Of a DNA stretch of 64,000 bases, positions 44,194 to 53,245 are shown piece after piece. The translations under genes and the position numbers were made by a program. This DNA is from Caldicellulosiruptor obsidiansis OB47 (GTDB lineage: Bacteria; Bacillota; Thermoanaerobacteria; Caldicellulosiruptorales; Caldicellulosiruptoraceae), in the NCBI RefSeq assembly GCF_000145215.1, contig NC_014392.1, forward strand, positions 2,116,001-2,180,000, in the 5' to 3' direction. Below the pieces are notes generated by a model. The model worked only from the letters and a program-made list of their open reading frames with translations. It did no database searches and was not told the origin of the DNA. Numbering within the stretch: the first letter of the stretch is position 1; each line of letters begins with the position of its first letter.

Positions 44194-44667
44194 CTAATCT
44201 TTCCTCCATAAACTAATGTTGATGCCAATTGAACCTTTTTCCGTTGCAAACTTTATATCCACAGACTCATACCGTGTCATCATGATATACACACCACTGC
44301 CCATAACAAGCGTAGGCGGAGTTATCGCTACCTTTTCACCACCAAGTTCAGCAGACATATTGTTTGCAATATATGCTGACAGCATATTACCAAGTTCCAG
44401 AATGGTGCTTCTTGCCATAGGATCATCCAGTGTATTCAAAAAACCTCCTGTCATGACGCTAACAAGTTCCTCTGCTACAACTTCATTTAATCCAACTATC
44501 ACATATCCATTTACCTTCCCCAGAAATCCTATAGTAACATTCACAGGATAATCACTTTCGTTATTTTCCCTCTGTTGATAAAAAGAAAGCCTTATATCAC
44601 TTATACCAAATTGTTGAAGAATTGAAATTGTTGCACTTTTTACAGCTTCAATTATATTCTCATTCAC
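44194..44667 (-). CDS. cheX: CheX-type CheY-P phosphatase, second copy
   Basis: A 157-residue CheX/CheC-family protein. The ExxN catalytic motif is in STILELGNMLSAYIANNMS (Glu and Asn), followed by the conserved proline region ITPPTLVMGSG. One such motif is present, as in CheX rather than two as in CheC. It would dephosphorylate CheY-P. It is adjacent to another CheX-like gene with only distant similarity. Confidence 0.85.
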   Translation of the reverse strand: MNENIIEAVKSATISILQQFGISDIRLSFYQQRENNESDYPVNVTIGFLGKVNGYVIVGLNEVVAEELVSVMTGGFLNTLDDPMARSTILELGNMLSAYIANNMSAELGGEKVAITPPTLVMGSGVYIMMTRYESVDIKFATEKGSIGINISLWRKD

Positions 44668-44670
44668 TTT

Positions 44671-45138
44671 TTACATTCCCCTTTCAAAACCAACCTCTAT
44701 AAATATCTTTCCACAATCAAGCACATATTCTATTTTCTTTCTCTGAATTCTGGGTGATACAACAAGCATATTTTCACCAAGAAAAATTGAAGGCGGAGTT
44801 GGACGCAATGCAGTACCGAATGTATTTTTATACTCTACCAACGTATTTCCCACAATCATGTTGAATATCTCATACGATACATCAAGCATATCATTATTTG
44901 TTGCAACATCCTGATCATAAATTGTTTTAACAAGGCGTCCACAAACATCAAAATCTACCCCAATTATTACTCTTCCTTTTAAATCTCCAATTGTGCCCAG
45001 AACACCAACAACACCTGAATACAAGAACTCATCCATCTCAGGAACACTCTCTTGAGTACTTTTCACTTCAAACCCAAAATTTTCACACAATATACTTCTT
45101 GCAACGCTATCAGCAATCTTCAATATCTCATCTATCAC
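44671..45138 (-). CDS. cheX: CheX-type CheY-P phosphatase, first copy (start affected by IS607)
   Basis: About 155 residues of CheX type. The ExxN motif is in VSYEIFNMIVGNTL and the proline region is RPTPPSIFLGEN. The natural start is uncertain because an IS607-family element ends just upstream. GTG 45138 (VIDEILKIADSV) is plausible with a weak AGGT site, and the frame runs back to TTG 45177 near the element. Some N-terminal residues or the promoter may have been lost on insertion. It lies three bases from the second cheX. Confidence 0.75.
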   Translation of the reverse strand: MIDEILKIADSVARSILCENFGFEVKSTQESVPEMDEFLYSGVVGVLGTIGDLKGRVIIGVDFDVCGRLVKTIYDQDVATNNDMLDVSYEIFNMIVGNTLVEYKNTFGTALRPTPPSIFLGENMLVVSPRIQRKKIEYVLDCGKIFIEVGFERGM

Positions 45139-45177
45139 TTTTACTGACCTGGTCAACCAAACTGTGCACACTAGCAC

Positions 45178-45330
45178 GAGTTTGGCGGCTGGGGTATTTA
45201 TAGTCCGCCTTTCAGGCTTTCCCAGCCCCAGCAGGCGGTATTTGGGAAAGCCATAGCCCCTGTCCCAAGAAACAGGAACTTACGCCTTTATAGGTCTTCC
45301 CCACTTGCCCTGAAACTAAAAGTGATTTCA
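45178..45330 (-). ncRNA. Candidate omega-RNA at the tnpB 3' end
   Basis: TnpB proteins work with an RNA that overlaps the 3' end of tnpB and ends at the element border, where the guide begins. Here the 3' region shows nested pairing (GGCTGGG with CCCAGCC, GCCT with AGGC) ending near the junction with cheX. Location is by analogy; the boundaries are uncertain. Confidence 0.35.
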
Positions 45331-46750
45331 GGACAGACATGTCACGCAGGACTCTGTCAGGGGAGAGTGGAGTCACCACCGCTACCCTGAGAACTCGCCA
45401 GAGATTGTGGTTTTTGCCACGACTACCTGTACTTGTTCCATCCAGTGGTACAGATAGCCTCTCTGCCTCACTCTCAAGGCTTTGTAAAAACTTTATCACT
45501 CTACCTATCTCTCTGAGTTGCTTTTTCCTAGCGTATGTGTTCTTAACTACCTTCTTTACGTATTCCTTTAGTTCTTCCAGTTCGTTTACATCAAGTCTAC
45601 TGAGAAACATCATATAGTTGTGCGGTATCCTTTCTCTCAAACCAAGCCCTCTTCGGGCTATCACATATGCAGCTGCCACGTCCTTGCTCACCATAAACTG
45701 CGGTGCATACTTCAGCATCCCTATCACAGAAGTATATGCAGGGTTTACTTCTATAACCTCTATCCCTTCTCGCTTTGCTAAAAGTTTTACCTTCTCCAAA
45801 AGTGACCTGTATCCAAAATAGTGCCTTATCCGTCTTGATTTTCTACCTGAAAAGTCTCCTCTTCTTCCCCTGTCTTTTATGCTAAGACTCTCAATCACTA
45901 TGACTTTTTGCTTCTCTTTCGCCATCTGTACTATCATGTGGGCATACTGCCACCTGTAATACTCCCTCTTGCTTGAGTTTCCACTTTCAAGCTCTGGCAT
46001 TGGTATTCTGCCATATTCCAGAAGCTGTCCACTGCTGTCTGTTTCTGCCCATGCTATATGCTTTGGATATGCGTTCGTATCTATCCCTATAACGCCGTTT
46101 GATTTTGTTATCTCAGACTTTGGAAAAATCTCTTCAACGGTAAAGTAGGCATATACTACACTGTTTTTGAGTTTCAGCTCAACAGAATAGGGTTCTCCCA
46201 AAGTGCTTATCGCCTGCAGCAGTTGATTTCTGTCTGTGTACGTTCCACCCTTTACTTTCCATCCAGGCTGTATCGTCGCATATACATACTCCCTTTCTCC
46301 CACGTTGATTCTGAGTTTTGTTAAGGAACCATCTATCTCAATCCTTGTGTTGAGATTCCCCTTCTTGCTCCTGTCTCCCCTTGAGTACAGATTCCCTTTC
46401 TTCTTCTCCTGCCACTTAAGTTGAAGTTCCCTGTACGCTTTACCATTTATATGCCTCTTTTGGAGTTTTTCAAAAAGTTCTCTACCACCAAAAATAACCT
46501 TTTTAGGACTTTCTCCTCTTTCTTTGCATGAGTTTAAAACACTGTTTGCTTTCATTATCGCATCATCAACGTATCGAGAATTCAGATTGAAAATCCCCTG
46601 CAGTTTCCTTTTGAGTTCATTCCTTTTATGCCCTTCCAGTAGCCTCTTGTATGCATACCTCATACAAGAGGACCATCTTCTCATAAGGTCTAATACTCTT
46701 TGCTTATCTTCACTGCCCTCAAAGATTAGCTTAGCCTGAACTGTTACCAT
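45212..46750 (-). CDS. tnpB: TnpB-type RNA-guided nuclease of an IS607-family element
   Basis: A 512-residue TnpB (OrfB) protein. RuvC motifs are visible: Asp in VIGIDTNAYPKHIAW, Glu in VIVIESLSIKDRG and Asp in SKDVAAAYVIARRG. Normally a CxxC zinc ribbon lies between the second and third; here the stretch after EVNPAYTSV has no cysteines, so the zinc finger is absent. The protein is intact and starts by overlapping the end of the decayed tnpA frame. TnpB family members cut DNA guided by omega-RNA; activity of this ribbon-less branch is not established. Confidence 0.82.
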   Translation of the reverse strand: MVTVQAKLIFEGSEDKQRVLDLMRRWSSCMRYAYKRLLEGHKRNELKRKLQGIFNLNSRYVDDAIMKANSVLNSCKERGESPKKVIFGGRELFEKLQKRHINGKAYRELQLKWQEKKKGNLYSRGDRSKKGNLNTRIEIDGSLTKLRINVGEREYVYATIQPGWKVKGGTYTDRNQLLQAISTLGEPYSVELKLKNSVVYAYFTVEEIFPKSEITKSNGVIGIDTNAYPKHIAWAETDSSGQLLEYGRIPMPELESGNSSKREYYRWQYAHMIVQMAKEKQKVIVIESLSIKDRGRRGDFSGRKSRRIRHYFGYRSLLEKVKLLAKREGIEVIEVNPAYTSVIGMLKYAPQFMVSKDVAAAYVIARRGLGLRERIPHNYMMFLSRLDVNELEELKEYVKKVVKNTYARKKQLREIGRVIKFLQSLESEAERLSVPLDGTSTGSRGKNHNLWRVLRVAVVTPLSPDRVLRDMSVLKSLLVSGQVGKTYKGVSSCFLGQGLWLSQIPPAGAGKA

Positions 46751-47328
46751 GTCATTAGCACCTCTTTGAGCATAAATCCTTGCTGCAAAAGATGTATACT
46801 GCCGCTATTAAATCCTCTGCCAGTTCTTCTTTTATATCTTCTTCATTTTCTCTGCCATTTAACACTCTACAAGTTCTACCCCAAAATTCTCCATGAAAAA
46901 CTTAAGATATTCAAATCCAAACCTTGCAAGTCTGTCAGGATACTCTATTACAACTTTTACAACTTCTCCTCTTTTGATTTTGTTCAAAAGTTTTAATAGT
47001 CCTCTCCTGTTTTTATTCTACTGTGCTGGCTATTTCAGATATAACCTCAATACTGCCAGCCTTAAGACTCTGCGTATTCCTCAAGTCTTCTGAGCTGGTT
47101 TTTAAGGTACTCTTCTTGCTTTTTAGTGGAGAGTTTTGCATACAAAACAACGGTTGGTTTTGGTTTTTCTTCTATCATGCCAAGTAGTTTTTTACGTCTT
47201 CTTTTTTGTACCTTCTCCTTCCCTTAGGTAGCTTGAGAGGTATTATTAACCCTTCCTTTTCCCAGTTTAGGAAATAGCCTTCGGCTAATGCTATATATCT
47301 CTTTAAGTTTTTGCATACTCAGCAACAT
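46751..47328 (-). pseudogene. Decayed IS607 serine recombinase (tnpA)
   Basis: Translated pieces in several frames match IS607 TnpA. A start from ATG 47328 (MLLSMQKLK) precedes a damaged MerR-like HTH with GRRRYKKEDV. The resolvase core begins VVLYAKLSTKKQEEYLKNQL, where the catalytic-serine motif is KLSTKKQ. Later pieces are EVISEIAS, KIKRGEVVKVVIEY, PDRLARFGFEYL and RIYAQRGAND. At least four frameshifts or stops separate these, and part of the HTH is missing. It cannot make a functional enzyme. Confidence 0.82.
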
Positions 47329-47372
47329 TCAATACCACCTAATCAAAATTATACCTTTTTGTCTTGTTATTT

Positions 47373-47744
47373 TCAACTGTTGTGCCCTCCAAATGCCATA
47401 TTTATAGCATTTTGTATGTCTTCGCCTTTGAAAGGTTTTTTAATAATTGTCACAACATTTGATGTATCATTTACATTCAAAAGCTCTTTATCCCCTATCG
47501 CAGTCAAAAATACAACTTTGCATGACTTATCTTTTTCACAAATCTTGTTATATGCTGCATCACCTTCTAATACTGGCATTGTAACATCCATGAAAATAAG
47601 GTCTGGTTTTAGCTCAAAATACTTTTCTACAGCTTCCTGACCATTTGTTGCACAGTAACAAACCTCATGCCCCAGCTTTTCTATTTCTTTTTTTAAAAGT
47701 TTATGAATCATTGGAGAATCGTCTACTATCATGATTTTTTTCAT
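47373..47744 (-). CDS. cheY: Single-domain response regulator CheY
   Basis: A 123-residue receiver. Phospho-acceptor Asp53 is in LIFMDVTMP, the acidic pair Asp8-Asp9 in MIVDDSP, Thr in VVFLTAIGD and Lys in IIKKPF. It is separated from the rest of the operon (cheX to cheA) by the IS607 element, and lies 21 bases after cheB. Confidence 0.94.
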   Translation of the reverse strand: MKKIMIVDDSPMIHKLLKKEIEKLGHEVCYCATNGQEAVEKYFELKPDLIFMDVTMPVLEGDAAYNKICEKDKSCKVVFLTAIGDKELLNVNDTSNVVTIIKKPFKGEDIQNAINMAFGGHNS

Positions 47745-47765
47745 AAATCTATCAGCCTCCTTACT

Positions 47766-48833
47766 TTATTCTTGCTCCTCAACAAGCTCAACCAGTTTTT
47801 CTGGAATTTTATAAGATGGAAGAACATAATCAGCTCCTCCACGCAAAATTGCTTCCTTCGGCATTCCAAAAACTATCGCAGTCTCTTCTGATTCTGCAAT
47901 TGTAATACCGCCTCTCTGTCTGATTTTTACCATTGCATCGGCTCCGTCATCACCCATACCTGTCATCAGAACTCCAATGGTGTTTTCACCAAACTTTTCT
48001 AACACAGACATCATACACACATCAACAGAGGGCATAAACCTGTGCTCAGGTTTTTGTGTAAGTCTCACTCTCAAATCCTCAATACTATTCCCGTACAGGA
48101 CAAGATGATAACCACCTTTTCCAACATAACATTTTGATTTTTCTATTTTCATTCCTGCCGAAGCCTCAACAACTTCAATCTGGCAGTTCTCGTTTAGTCT
48201 TTTTGCATACTGAGCGGTAAAAGTAGGTGGCATATGTTGAATTAAAAACACACAAGCGTTCAAATCTGCAGGAAGATAAGGCAAAACATCCATGATTGTT
48301 TTCGGTCCACCTGTAGATATACCTATAACAATGGCTTTAAAAGGTTTCTGTCCGTTTTGTTTAGCTAAATCCGGCTGCTTTTTGCTTATACCATGAGCAA
48401 GGTTTTGAGAAGTATCTTTTTTTATAACAAATTTACGTGAAGATGTTGCTGCAACTTTGACTTTTTCTATAATATCCTCTTTTACCCTGTCTATATTAAG
48501 AGAGATAGTTCCACCCGGTTTTGGAACAAAATCGAATGCTCCCATCTCAAGAGCTTTTAAGGTAATCTCTGCACCTTCTTGGGTGAGAGAGGACACCATC
48601 ACAACAGGTGCAATCTTTTTCTGCATTAAAATTTTCAGAGCAGTAAGCCCATCCATCCTCGGCATGTTAACATCAAGAGTGATTACATCAGGCATATACT
48701 CTTCGGCTTTCCTGATGGCATCCTCTCCATCTCTTGCAGTTGCAACAACTTTAATATTCGGGTCACTTTCCAAAATCTCTGTGAGTTTTTTGCGCATAAA
48801 TGCTGAATCATCAACAACAAGTACCTTTATCAT
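47766..48833 (-). CDS. cheB: Chemoreceptor methylesterase/deamidase CheB
   Basis: A 355-residue protein with an N-terminal receiver (Asp54 in ITLDVNMPRMDG) and a C-terminal methylesterase. The triad is Ser in GISTGGP, His in LIQHMPP and Asp in MTGMGDDGADA. It removes receptor methyl groups when phosphorylated by CheA. It is complete. Confidence 0.96.
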   Translation of the reverse strand: MIKVLVVDDSAFMRKKLTEILESDPNIKVVATARDGEDAIRKAEEYMPDVITLDVNMPRMDGLTALKILMQKKIAPVVMVSSLTQEGAEITLKALEMGAFDFVPKPGGTISLNIDRVKEDIIEKVKVAATSSRKFVIKKDTSQNLAHGISKKQPDLAKQNGQKPFKAIVIGISTGGPKTIMDVLPYLPADLNACVFLIQHMPPTFTAQYAKRLNENCQIEVVEASAGMKIEKSKCYVGKGGYHLVLYGNSIEDLRVRLTQKPEHRFMPSVDVCMMSVLEKFGENTIGVLMTGMGDDGADAMVKIRQRGGITIAESEETAIVFGMPKEAILRGGADYVLPSYKIPEKLVELVEEQE

Positions 48834-48865
48834 GAAAACTCTTTCTCCTCACTCTGTCAAAATAT

Positions 48866-50302
48866 TTATTCTTCTAAAATTATATCAGGGTCAATTTGAA
48901 TAATTAAATCATCGTTTTGTTTTATTACAGCCTTTATATACTTTATGTCAAGGTTACTTAGTTTTTCCTGTACCTGCTCATCTTCAAGAGTCTGCTGAAC
49001 CTCAACAACATTCTCAGCAGATATTTTTGACACGCTCAAAACCTTTTTAGCCAAAATTCCAAACCTTTCTCTTCTCTGCTCAACAATTATAACTCTTGAA
49101 GAGTCATTGAGCTGTGTCTCTTCACCATACAAAAGTGAACAAAGGTCAACTATAGCTATAACATCTCCGCGTAGATTTGCAATTCCTCTCAAATACCTTT
49201 TCTCATTTGGCACTTTGATAATATTGGGAATTCGATTTATCTCTTTCACTTTTTGAATATCTATTGCAAACTTTTGATTGTTTAACTCAAACAACACAAC
49301 CTGCTTTTCATCACCAGTCTTAACCATTTCCAAAGCCTCTTCTCCCTGATTTTTCATTTCTTCATAAATAGCATTGCTGACCTTTTCAAAAAGCTTTTCG
49401 ATATTCAATATAATATACATTTTATCATCTGACTTTATTGTACCAGAAAAAATATTTTCAAAGTTTGCAACAGTTGGCAGTGGTTTTATTTCTTCTTCAT
49501 TTGCAGAAATTACAGATAAAATCCTGTCTACAACAAATCCAAATTTAACTCCTGAGTTGTTGGCAATTACAATTTTCGTTTCATCATCAATTTTTTTGTT
49601 ATCTGCTTTTAAAAGCTTTTGAATATTTATAATAGGAATAATTTCATTTCTCAAATTTATAATACCCAGTATATCATCGTTCTCAGAAGGAACTGTCGAA
49701 TAATCAGAAAATCTTATAATCTCTTGAATATTAGCAATATTGAGGGCATAGTTCTGATCATCTATTTGAACTAAGATATATCTTTCTTGCTTAGATAATT
49801 TTTGTTCGCTCTCATCCACCTTTGAAGTGGTTGATTCTATATTAATCTTTTGAAAAACAGAAAGTGCAAGGCTCTCTTCAACAATTTTGTCACTGTCTAT
49901 AAATGTAATTAGCTTATCCCCTTCTTTCTGCTTTATAACAGCTTTTACTTCTTCAAGGGTTGTAATTTTGCACTCATTCATCTGTGCCTGCTCTATACTG
50001 CTAATATTTAAAACCTTGTCAACCAGAACACCAAGCTTAAACCCATTTTTTTCTATAATAATTATCCTTGCATCTTCACTTTTGAGGTAACTTTCTATTT
50101 TATACTTCTCCCTTAAATTTAAAACAGGAATAACCTCACCTCTTAAATTTATAAGCCCTGCTACATGACTTTTGGCAAGTGGAACCGGAGTGATAGATGG
50201 AACTTTTATGATTTCTTTTACATTGTCAAGGCTAAATGCAAAATTCTGCTTACCTATTTGAAAGATTATAACATTCAAATCAAGCGTTCCTATCTTGCTC
50301 AT
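48866..50302 (-). CDS. cheW: Triple-domain CheW scaffold protein
   Basis: A 478-residue protein made of three CheW domains in tandem, about residues 8-150, 170-320 and 335-478. Each has the CheW hallmark (GLINLRGEVIPVLNLRE, GIINLRNEIIPIINIQK and GIANLRGDVIAIVDLCS). Ordinary CheW is about 150 residues and has one such domain. The protein probably cross-links receptor and CheA within the signalling array. It lies 17 bases after the receptor-like gene and 32 before cheB. Confidence 0.92.
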   Translation of the reverse strand: MSKIGTLDLNVIIFQIGKQNFAFSLDNVKEIIKVPSITPVPLAKSHVAGLINLRGEVIPVLNLREKYKIESYLKSEDARIIIIEKNGFKLGVLVDKVLNISSIEQAQMNECKITTLEEVKAVIKQKEGDKLITFIDSDKIVEESLALSVFQKINIESTTSKVDESEQKLSKQERYILVQIDDQNYALNIANIQEIIRFSDYSTVPSENDDILGIINLRNEIIPIINIQKLLKADNKKIDDETKIVIANNSGVKFGFVVDRILSVISANEEEIKPLPTVANFENIFSGTIKSDDKMYIILNIEKLFEKVSNAIYEEMKNQGEEALEMVKTGDEKQVVLFELNNQKFAIDIQKVKEINRIPNIIKVPNEKRYLRGIANLRGDVIAIVDLCSLLYGEETQLNDSSRVIIVEQRRERFGILAKKVLSVSKISAENVVEVQQTLEDEQVQEKLSNLDIKYIKAVIKQNDDLIIQIDPDIILEE

Positions 50303-50319
50303 CTTTTATCATCCTTTCA

Positions 50320-52215
50320 CTACATGGCTAAGATTTCTTCAGCCAAGCTTGCAACATCTTGTATAGCCGAAAGTAGCTCATCTGCTCCAAGTCTTTGTTC
50401 ATTCACAGCTCTTGTTGCTTCTTCAAGCGATGCAAGGTTCTCTTGAGCTGCAGCTGATATATTTTCTATTCCCTTTGTAAGCTGCTCTAAAGCAGATTGA
50501 ATCTGTAATATCTCCATGTTTATAGCGTTTGTTGCCTGTTTCATGTCTCTTATCATATCCTTTGTTTGGTTTAAAACCTCTATGTCTCGCTTTGACCTGT
50601 CTACCATGTTTGAGGTCGAAAGGGTCAAATTCTCTATATCGCCTGTAAATCTCAAAACTTTTCTCTGCGTGCTCTTTACGATATCTTTCATCTTCTGAGC
50701 ATTTTCAGAAGATTCATATGCTAAGTTTCTAACATCGTTGGCAACAACAGAAAATCCTCTTCCATACTCACCAGCTCTTGCCGCTTCAATTGAACCGTTT
50801 ACTGAAAGCATATTGGTCTGAACAGTCACAAGAGATATCTGTTCTATGAGTTTTTCTAAATCAGCAATATAACCATCCAAACTCTCAACAAACTGCAATA
50901 CCTTACTATTTGACTCTAAGACCTTAGCTAAGTCAGATATGAGACTAACAGTTTTTTCAATTACATCACTCATCTGGTCATTAAATGTATTGATAATGTC
51001 ATTTAGCTCATTTGAAAGATCCTTATTTTTCCTTGATTCTGCTACTATTTCGTTTATGCTGTTCCTGGCAAGATTAGAATTTTCAACCTGAATTTTTGAA
51101 CCTGTCTCAACCTGAGAAAATGCCTCTGCTATCTGGGTTAAAGACTGAGAAATCTCCTCAACTGCAGATGAAAGTTCATCAGAAGATGCTGAAATTTTTG
51201 TTGCATCTTTTTCTACAGCAGTTGAAACTCTCATCTCTTCTGCCAGCTGGTTCAAATCTTCTGTCTTCTCACTTGCAATCTTGTAGGCTTTAACCTGTTC
51301 GTTTACTGTCTGGCTAATTTCTTCTATTGCCGCTCCTATTTGCTCTGATGCAGACGCAATGTTTGTCATAAGTTTTAAAAACTCGTCCATAGAATTCGAA
51401 GTCCTCTGTGAAGATTTTTGTATTTCATTTGCACTTGCTAAAACTTTTTCAAAAATCTTTGTTGTCTGCGAAAGTTTAGAAAGAATTCCCTCACCAACTG
51501 CCGCTTTTGCATTTTCATACTCTACAGACTCTTTTATCTCTTTGTCAATGTTCTGAATCTCCTCATTTATCTTGGCAACATTTTTTCTAACACCGTCTGT
51601 CAGCTTTTCAACCACTTCAGCCAGGTTTCTTATCTCATCGGCAACAACTGCAAAGCCTCGTCCATACTCACCAGCTCTTGCAGCTTCGATCGCAGCATTT
51701 AAAGCCAAAAGATTTATCTGGTCAGCAATCTTGCCAACTGAAATTACAATATTATTTATATCTCTCGCAGATTCATTTAGCTGTTTCATGAACTCACTTG
51801 CCTGAAGTTTTTTGTAGGCAGAAAGTTTTACCTCTTCAATTATCTCTTGAATTTTTCTTGTTGTATCCATAACAGAGATATTTAGTGTCTTTGCTTTGTC
51901 AACAAGGTCAATTGCGTTTTGAAATACTGTATTTGCTGATTTTTTAATCTCATCTGTTGCAGTTTTTGCCTCTTCAACAGAAGCTGCTGTCTCCTCTGCC
52001 GCTGCAGCAAGTTGTTCAACATTTTTATTGAGCTCTTCAACCGCTGCAGTTGACTGTTCAATCCCCGCCATAAGCTCAGATGCTGCCGCTGCAAGTCTTT
52101 CTGAAAGCTGCTGCTGACGAAGAAGTACCTTTGTTTTTGCCTTTTCCTCAGCTTGCTTTTTGCTTTCAACTTTCTTTGTTGCAGTAAGATCATTCTTTAA
52201 AAGCTTCTTTTCCAT
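50320..52215 (-). CDS. Soluble methyl-accepting-type protein with two signalling domains
   Basis: A 631-residue, almost wholly helical protein with no membrane helix and no visible sensor domain. It contains two receptor hairpin tips: [20 protein letters not shown] at about 168-187 and [20 protein letters not shown] at about 468-487, exactly 300 residues apart. Each has flanking coiled coils rich in Ala/Glu. Canonical receptors have one. The N-terminus is charged and rich in Lys/Gln. ATG 52215 has GGGGAGG seven bases ahead. It heads the che operon, followed by the triple CheW. Confidence 0.88.
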   Translation of the reverse strand: MEKKLLKNDLTATKKVESKKQAEEKAKTKVLLRQQQLSERLAAAASELMAGIEQSTAAVEELNKNVEQLAAAAEETAASVEEAKTATDEIKKSANTVFQNAIDLVDKAKTLNISVMDTTRKIQEIIEEVKLSAYKKLQASEFMKQLNESARDINNIVISVGKIADQINLLALNAAIEAARAGEYGRGFAVVADEIRNLAEVVEKLTDGVRKNVAKINEEIQNIDKEIKESVEYENAKAAVGEGILSKLSQTTKIFEKVLASANEIQKSSQRTSNSMDEFLKLMTNIASASEQIGAAIEEISQTVNEQVKAYKIASEKTEDLNQLAEEMRVSTAVEKDATKISASSDELSSAVEEISQSLTQIAEAFSQVETGSKIQVENSNLARNSINEIVAESRKNKDLSNELNDIINTFNDQMSDVIEKTVSLISDLAKVLESNSKVLQFVESLDGYIADLEKLIEQISLVTVQTNMLSVNGSIEAARAGEYGRGFSVVANDVRNLAYESSENAQKMKDIVKSTQRKVLRFTGDIENLTLSTSNMVDRSKRDIEVLNQTKDMIRDMKQATNAINMEILQIQSALEQLTKGIENISAAAQENLASLEEATRAVNEQRLGADELLSAIQDVASLAEEILAM

Positions 52216-52347
52216 ATACAATCCTCCCCACCTACAAAAATTTTTGTTGACATTTTATTTAAAATTATTTCTCATCTTTATATATACCCTTTTTCTGAGC
52301 TTCTGTAAACTTTTTTTTTTTGTATAAATGTAATAATATGGTTTTGA

Positions 52348-52542
52348 TTATTCCAGTTCTACATATCTATTCAATCTCAAATCACTTGCAACATGTGGAG
52401 TTACATCTTCAAATGTACCAGCTATTTTAAAAGGTTCATCTTTTTCATATAGGATAGTACAACAAATAAAAATCTATCTGTCATCTTTGAGTTTTACCCT
52501 TAATGAAAAACCATTTTGCCTGCTCTGTATACTTGAAGTCAT
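52348..52542 (-). pseudogene. Remnant of a PAS domain upstream of the receptor gene
   Basis: A frame of 65 codons from ATG 52542 reads MTSSIQSRQNGFSLRVKLKD, then DDR, a TAG stop, then IFICCTILYEKDEPFKIAGT and FEDVTPHVASDLRLN. This is the end of a PAS domain, where a Trp normally follows DxR; one base changes TGG to TAG. The start of the domain is lost. It lies directly ahead of the che operon on the same strand and was probably part of a former sensor or receptor. The rest of 52222-52647 shows no gene. Confidence 0.6.
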
Positions 52543-52647
52543 ATAGCAAAATTTTTGTAGGTGTCCATTTAACAGGGCTTTTTAACCCTCTGTGGCTGTT
52601 ATACTAACCTTGAACTATTAGATTGTTTTGAAATGGGGGTTTGATAT

Positions 52648-53160
52648 ATGCATGAAATTAATGAAAAAGAAATAATACTTGTGGAAAAGTTCAAAAAACT
52701 TTTGCAAGAGGCACCAGGAATGCTTGAGTGCCAGAAAGATTTGGATAAGTTTGCTGAAGAGGTGAGCAAAACTCTCTACAACCTTCTTATTGAAATTCTT
52801 GTATATTCAATTGAAAAGCTTGACGACAAAATTAAGGAATCTGAAGAAGTAAAAGAAAACTGGAGAAATATCAAAAGAGACTATAGAACAATTCTAATGC
52901 CACATGCTGTTGTTGTTTACAAAAGGCGTTATTATCAACACAAACAAACAGGAGAGTATTCATACCTTGTGGATAAATTTTTAGGAATTGATAGTTATCA
53001 GCGTCTCAGTCAGCACTACGAAGAAAAGATTAGAAGCCTTTTTAAAGTTCATAAATCTTTTGCAGGTGTTTTAAAAGAACTTGCCAGGGCATCAAATCCA
53101 CTGAAATAAGTGCCCAGACAGTTAGAAATAAAATTTCAAAGAAAAAAAAAAGATGAGAAA
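52648..53160 (+). pseudogene. Truncated ISLre2-family transposase remnant
   Basis: A 153-codon frame from ATG 52648 matches the N-terminal part of ISLre2 (UPF0236) transposases. HAVVVYKRRYYQHKQTGEY and DKFLGIDSYQRLS are the recognisable core. After that it jumps to a short Lys-rich end, and the next frame (up to about 53160) contains ISAQTVRNKIS, another ISLre2 piece, so internal sequence is deleted. The full protein would be about 450 residues. It is not functional. Confidence 0.7.
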
Positions 53161-53195
53161 AAACAAAACTGATAGTCATTTTTTTTGAAGAGTGA

Positions 53196-53201
53196 TATAA
53201 T
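53196..53201 (+). promoter_or_regulatory. -10 box TATAAT of the exported protein gene
   Basis: TATAAT lies 45 bases before ATG 53246; the -35 is weak (TAGTCA at 17 bases). It immediately follows the ISLre2 remnant. Confidence 0.45.
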
Positions 53202-53245
53202 ATATATAGGATTTCATCCATTCAAAATCCCTGGAGGTGCAAAAA

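Larger units (their letters stand above)
45178..47345 (-). mobile_element. IS607-family element, recombinase decayed, TnpB intact
   Basis: The element sits between cheY and cheX in an otherwise continuous operon. It carries the typical IS607 order: a MerR-HTH/serine-recombinase tnpA (here a pseudogene) overlapping tnpB. Its base composition is visibly more GC-rich than the flanks, especially in tnpB. The exact ends were not determined; IS607 elements leave no long inverted repeats or target duplications, so the limits are approximate. With tnpA broken it should not move by itself. Confidence 0.78.
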
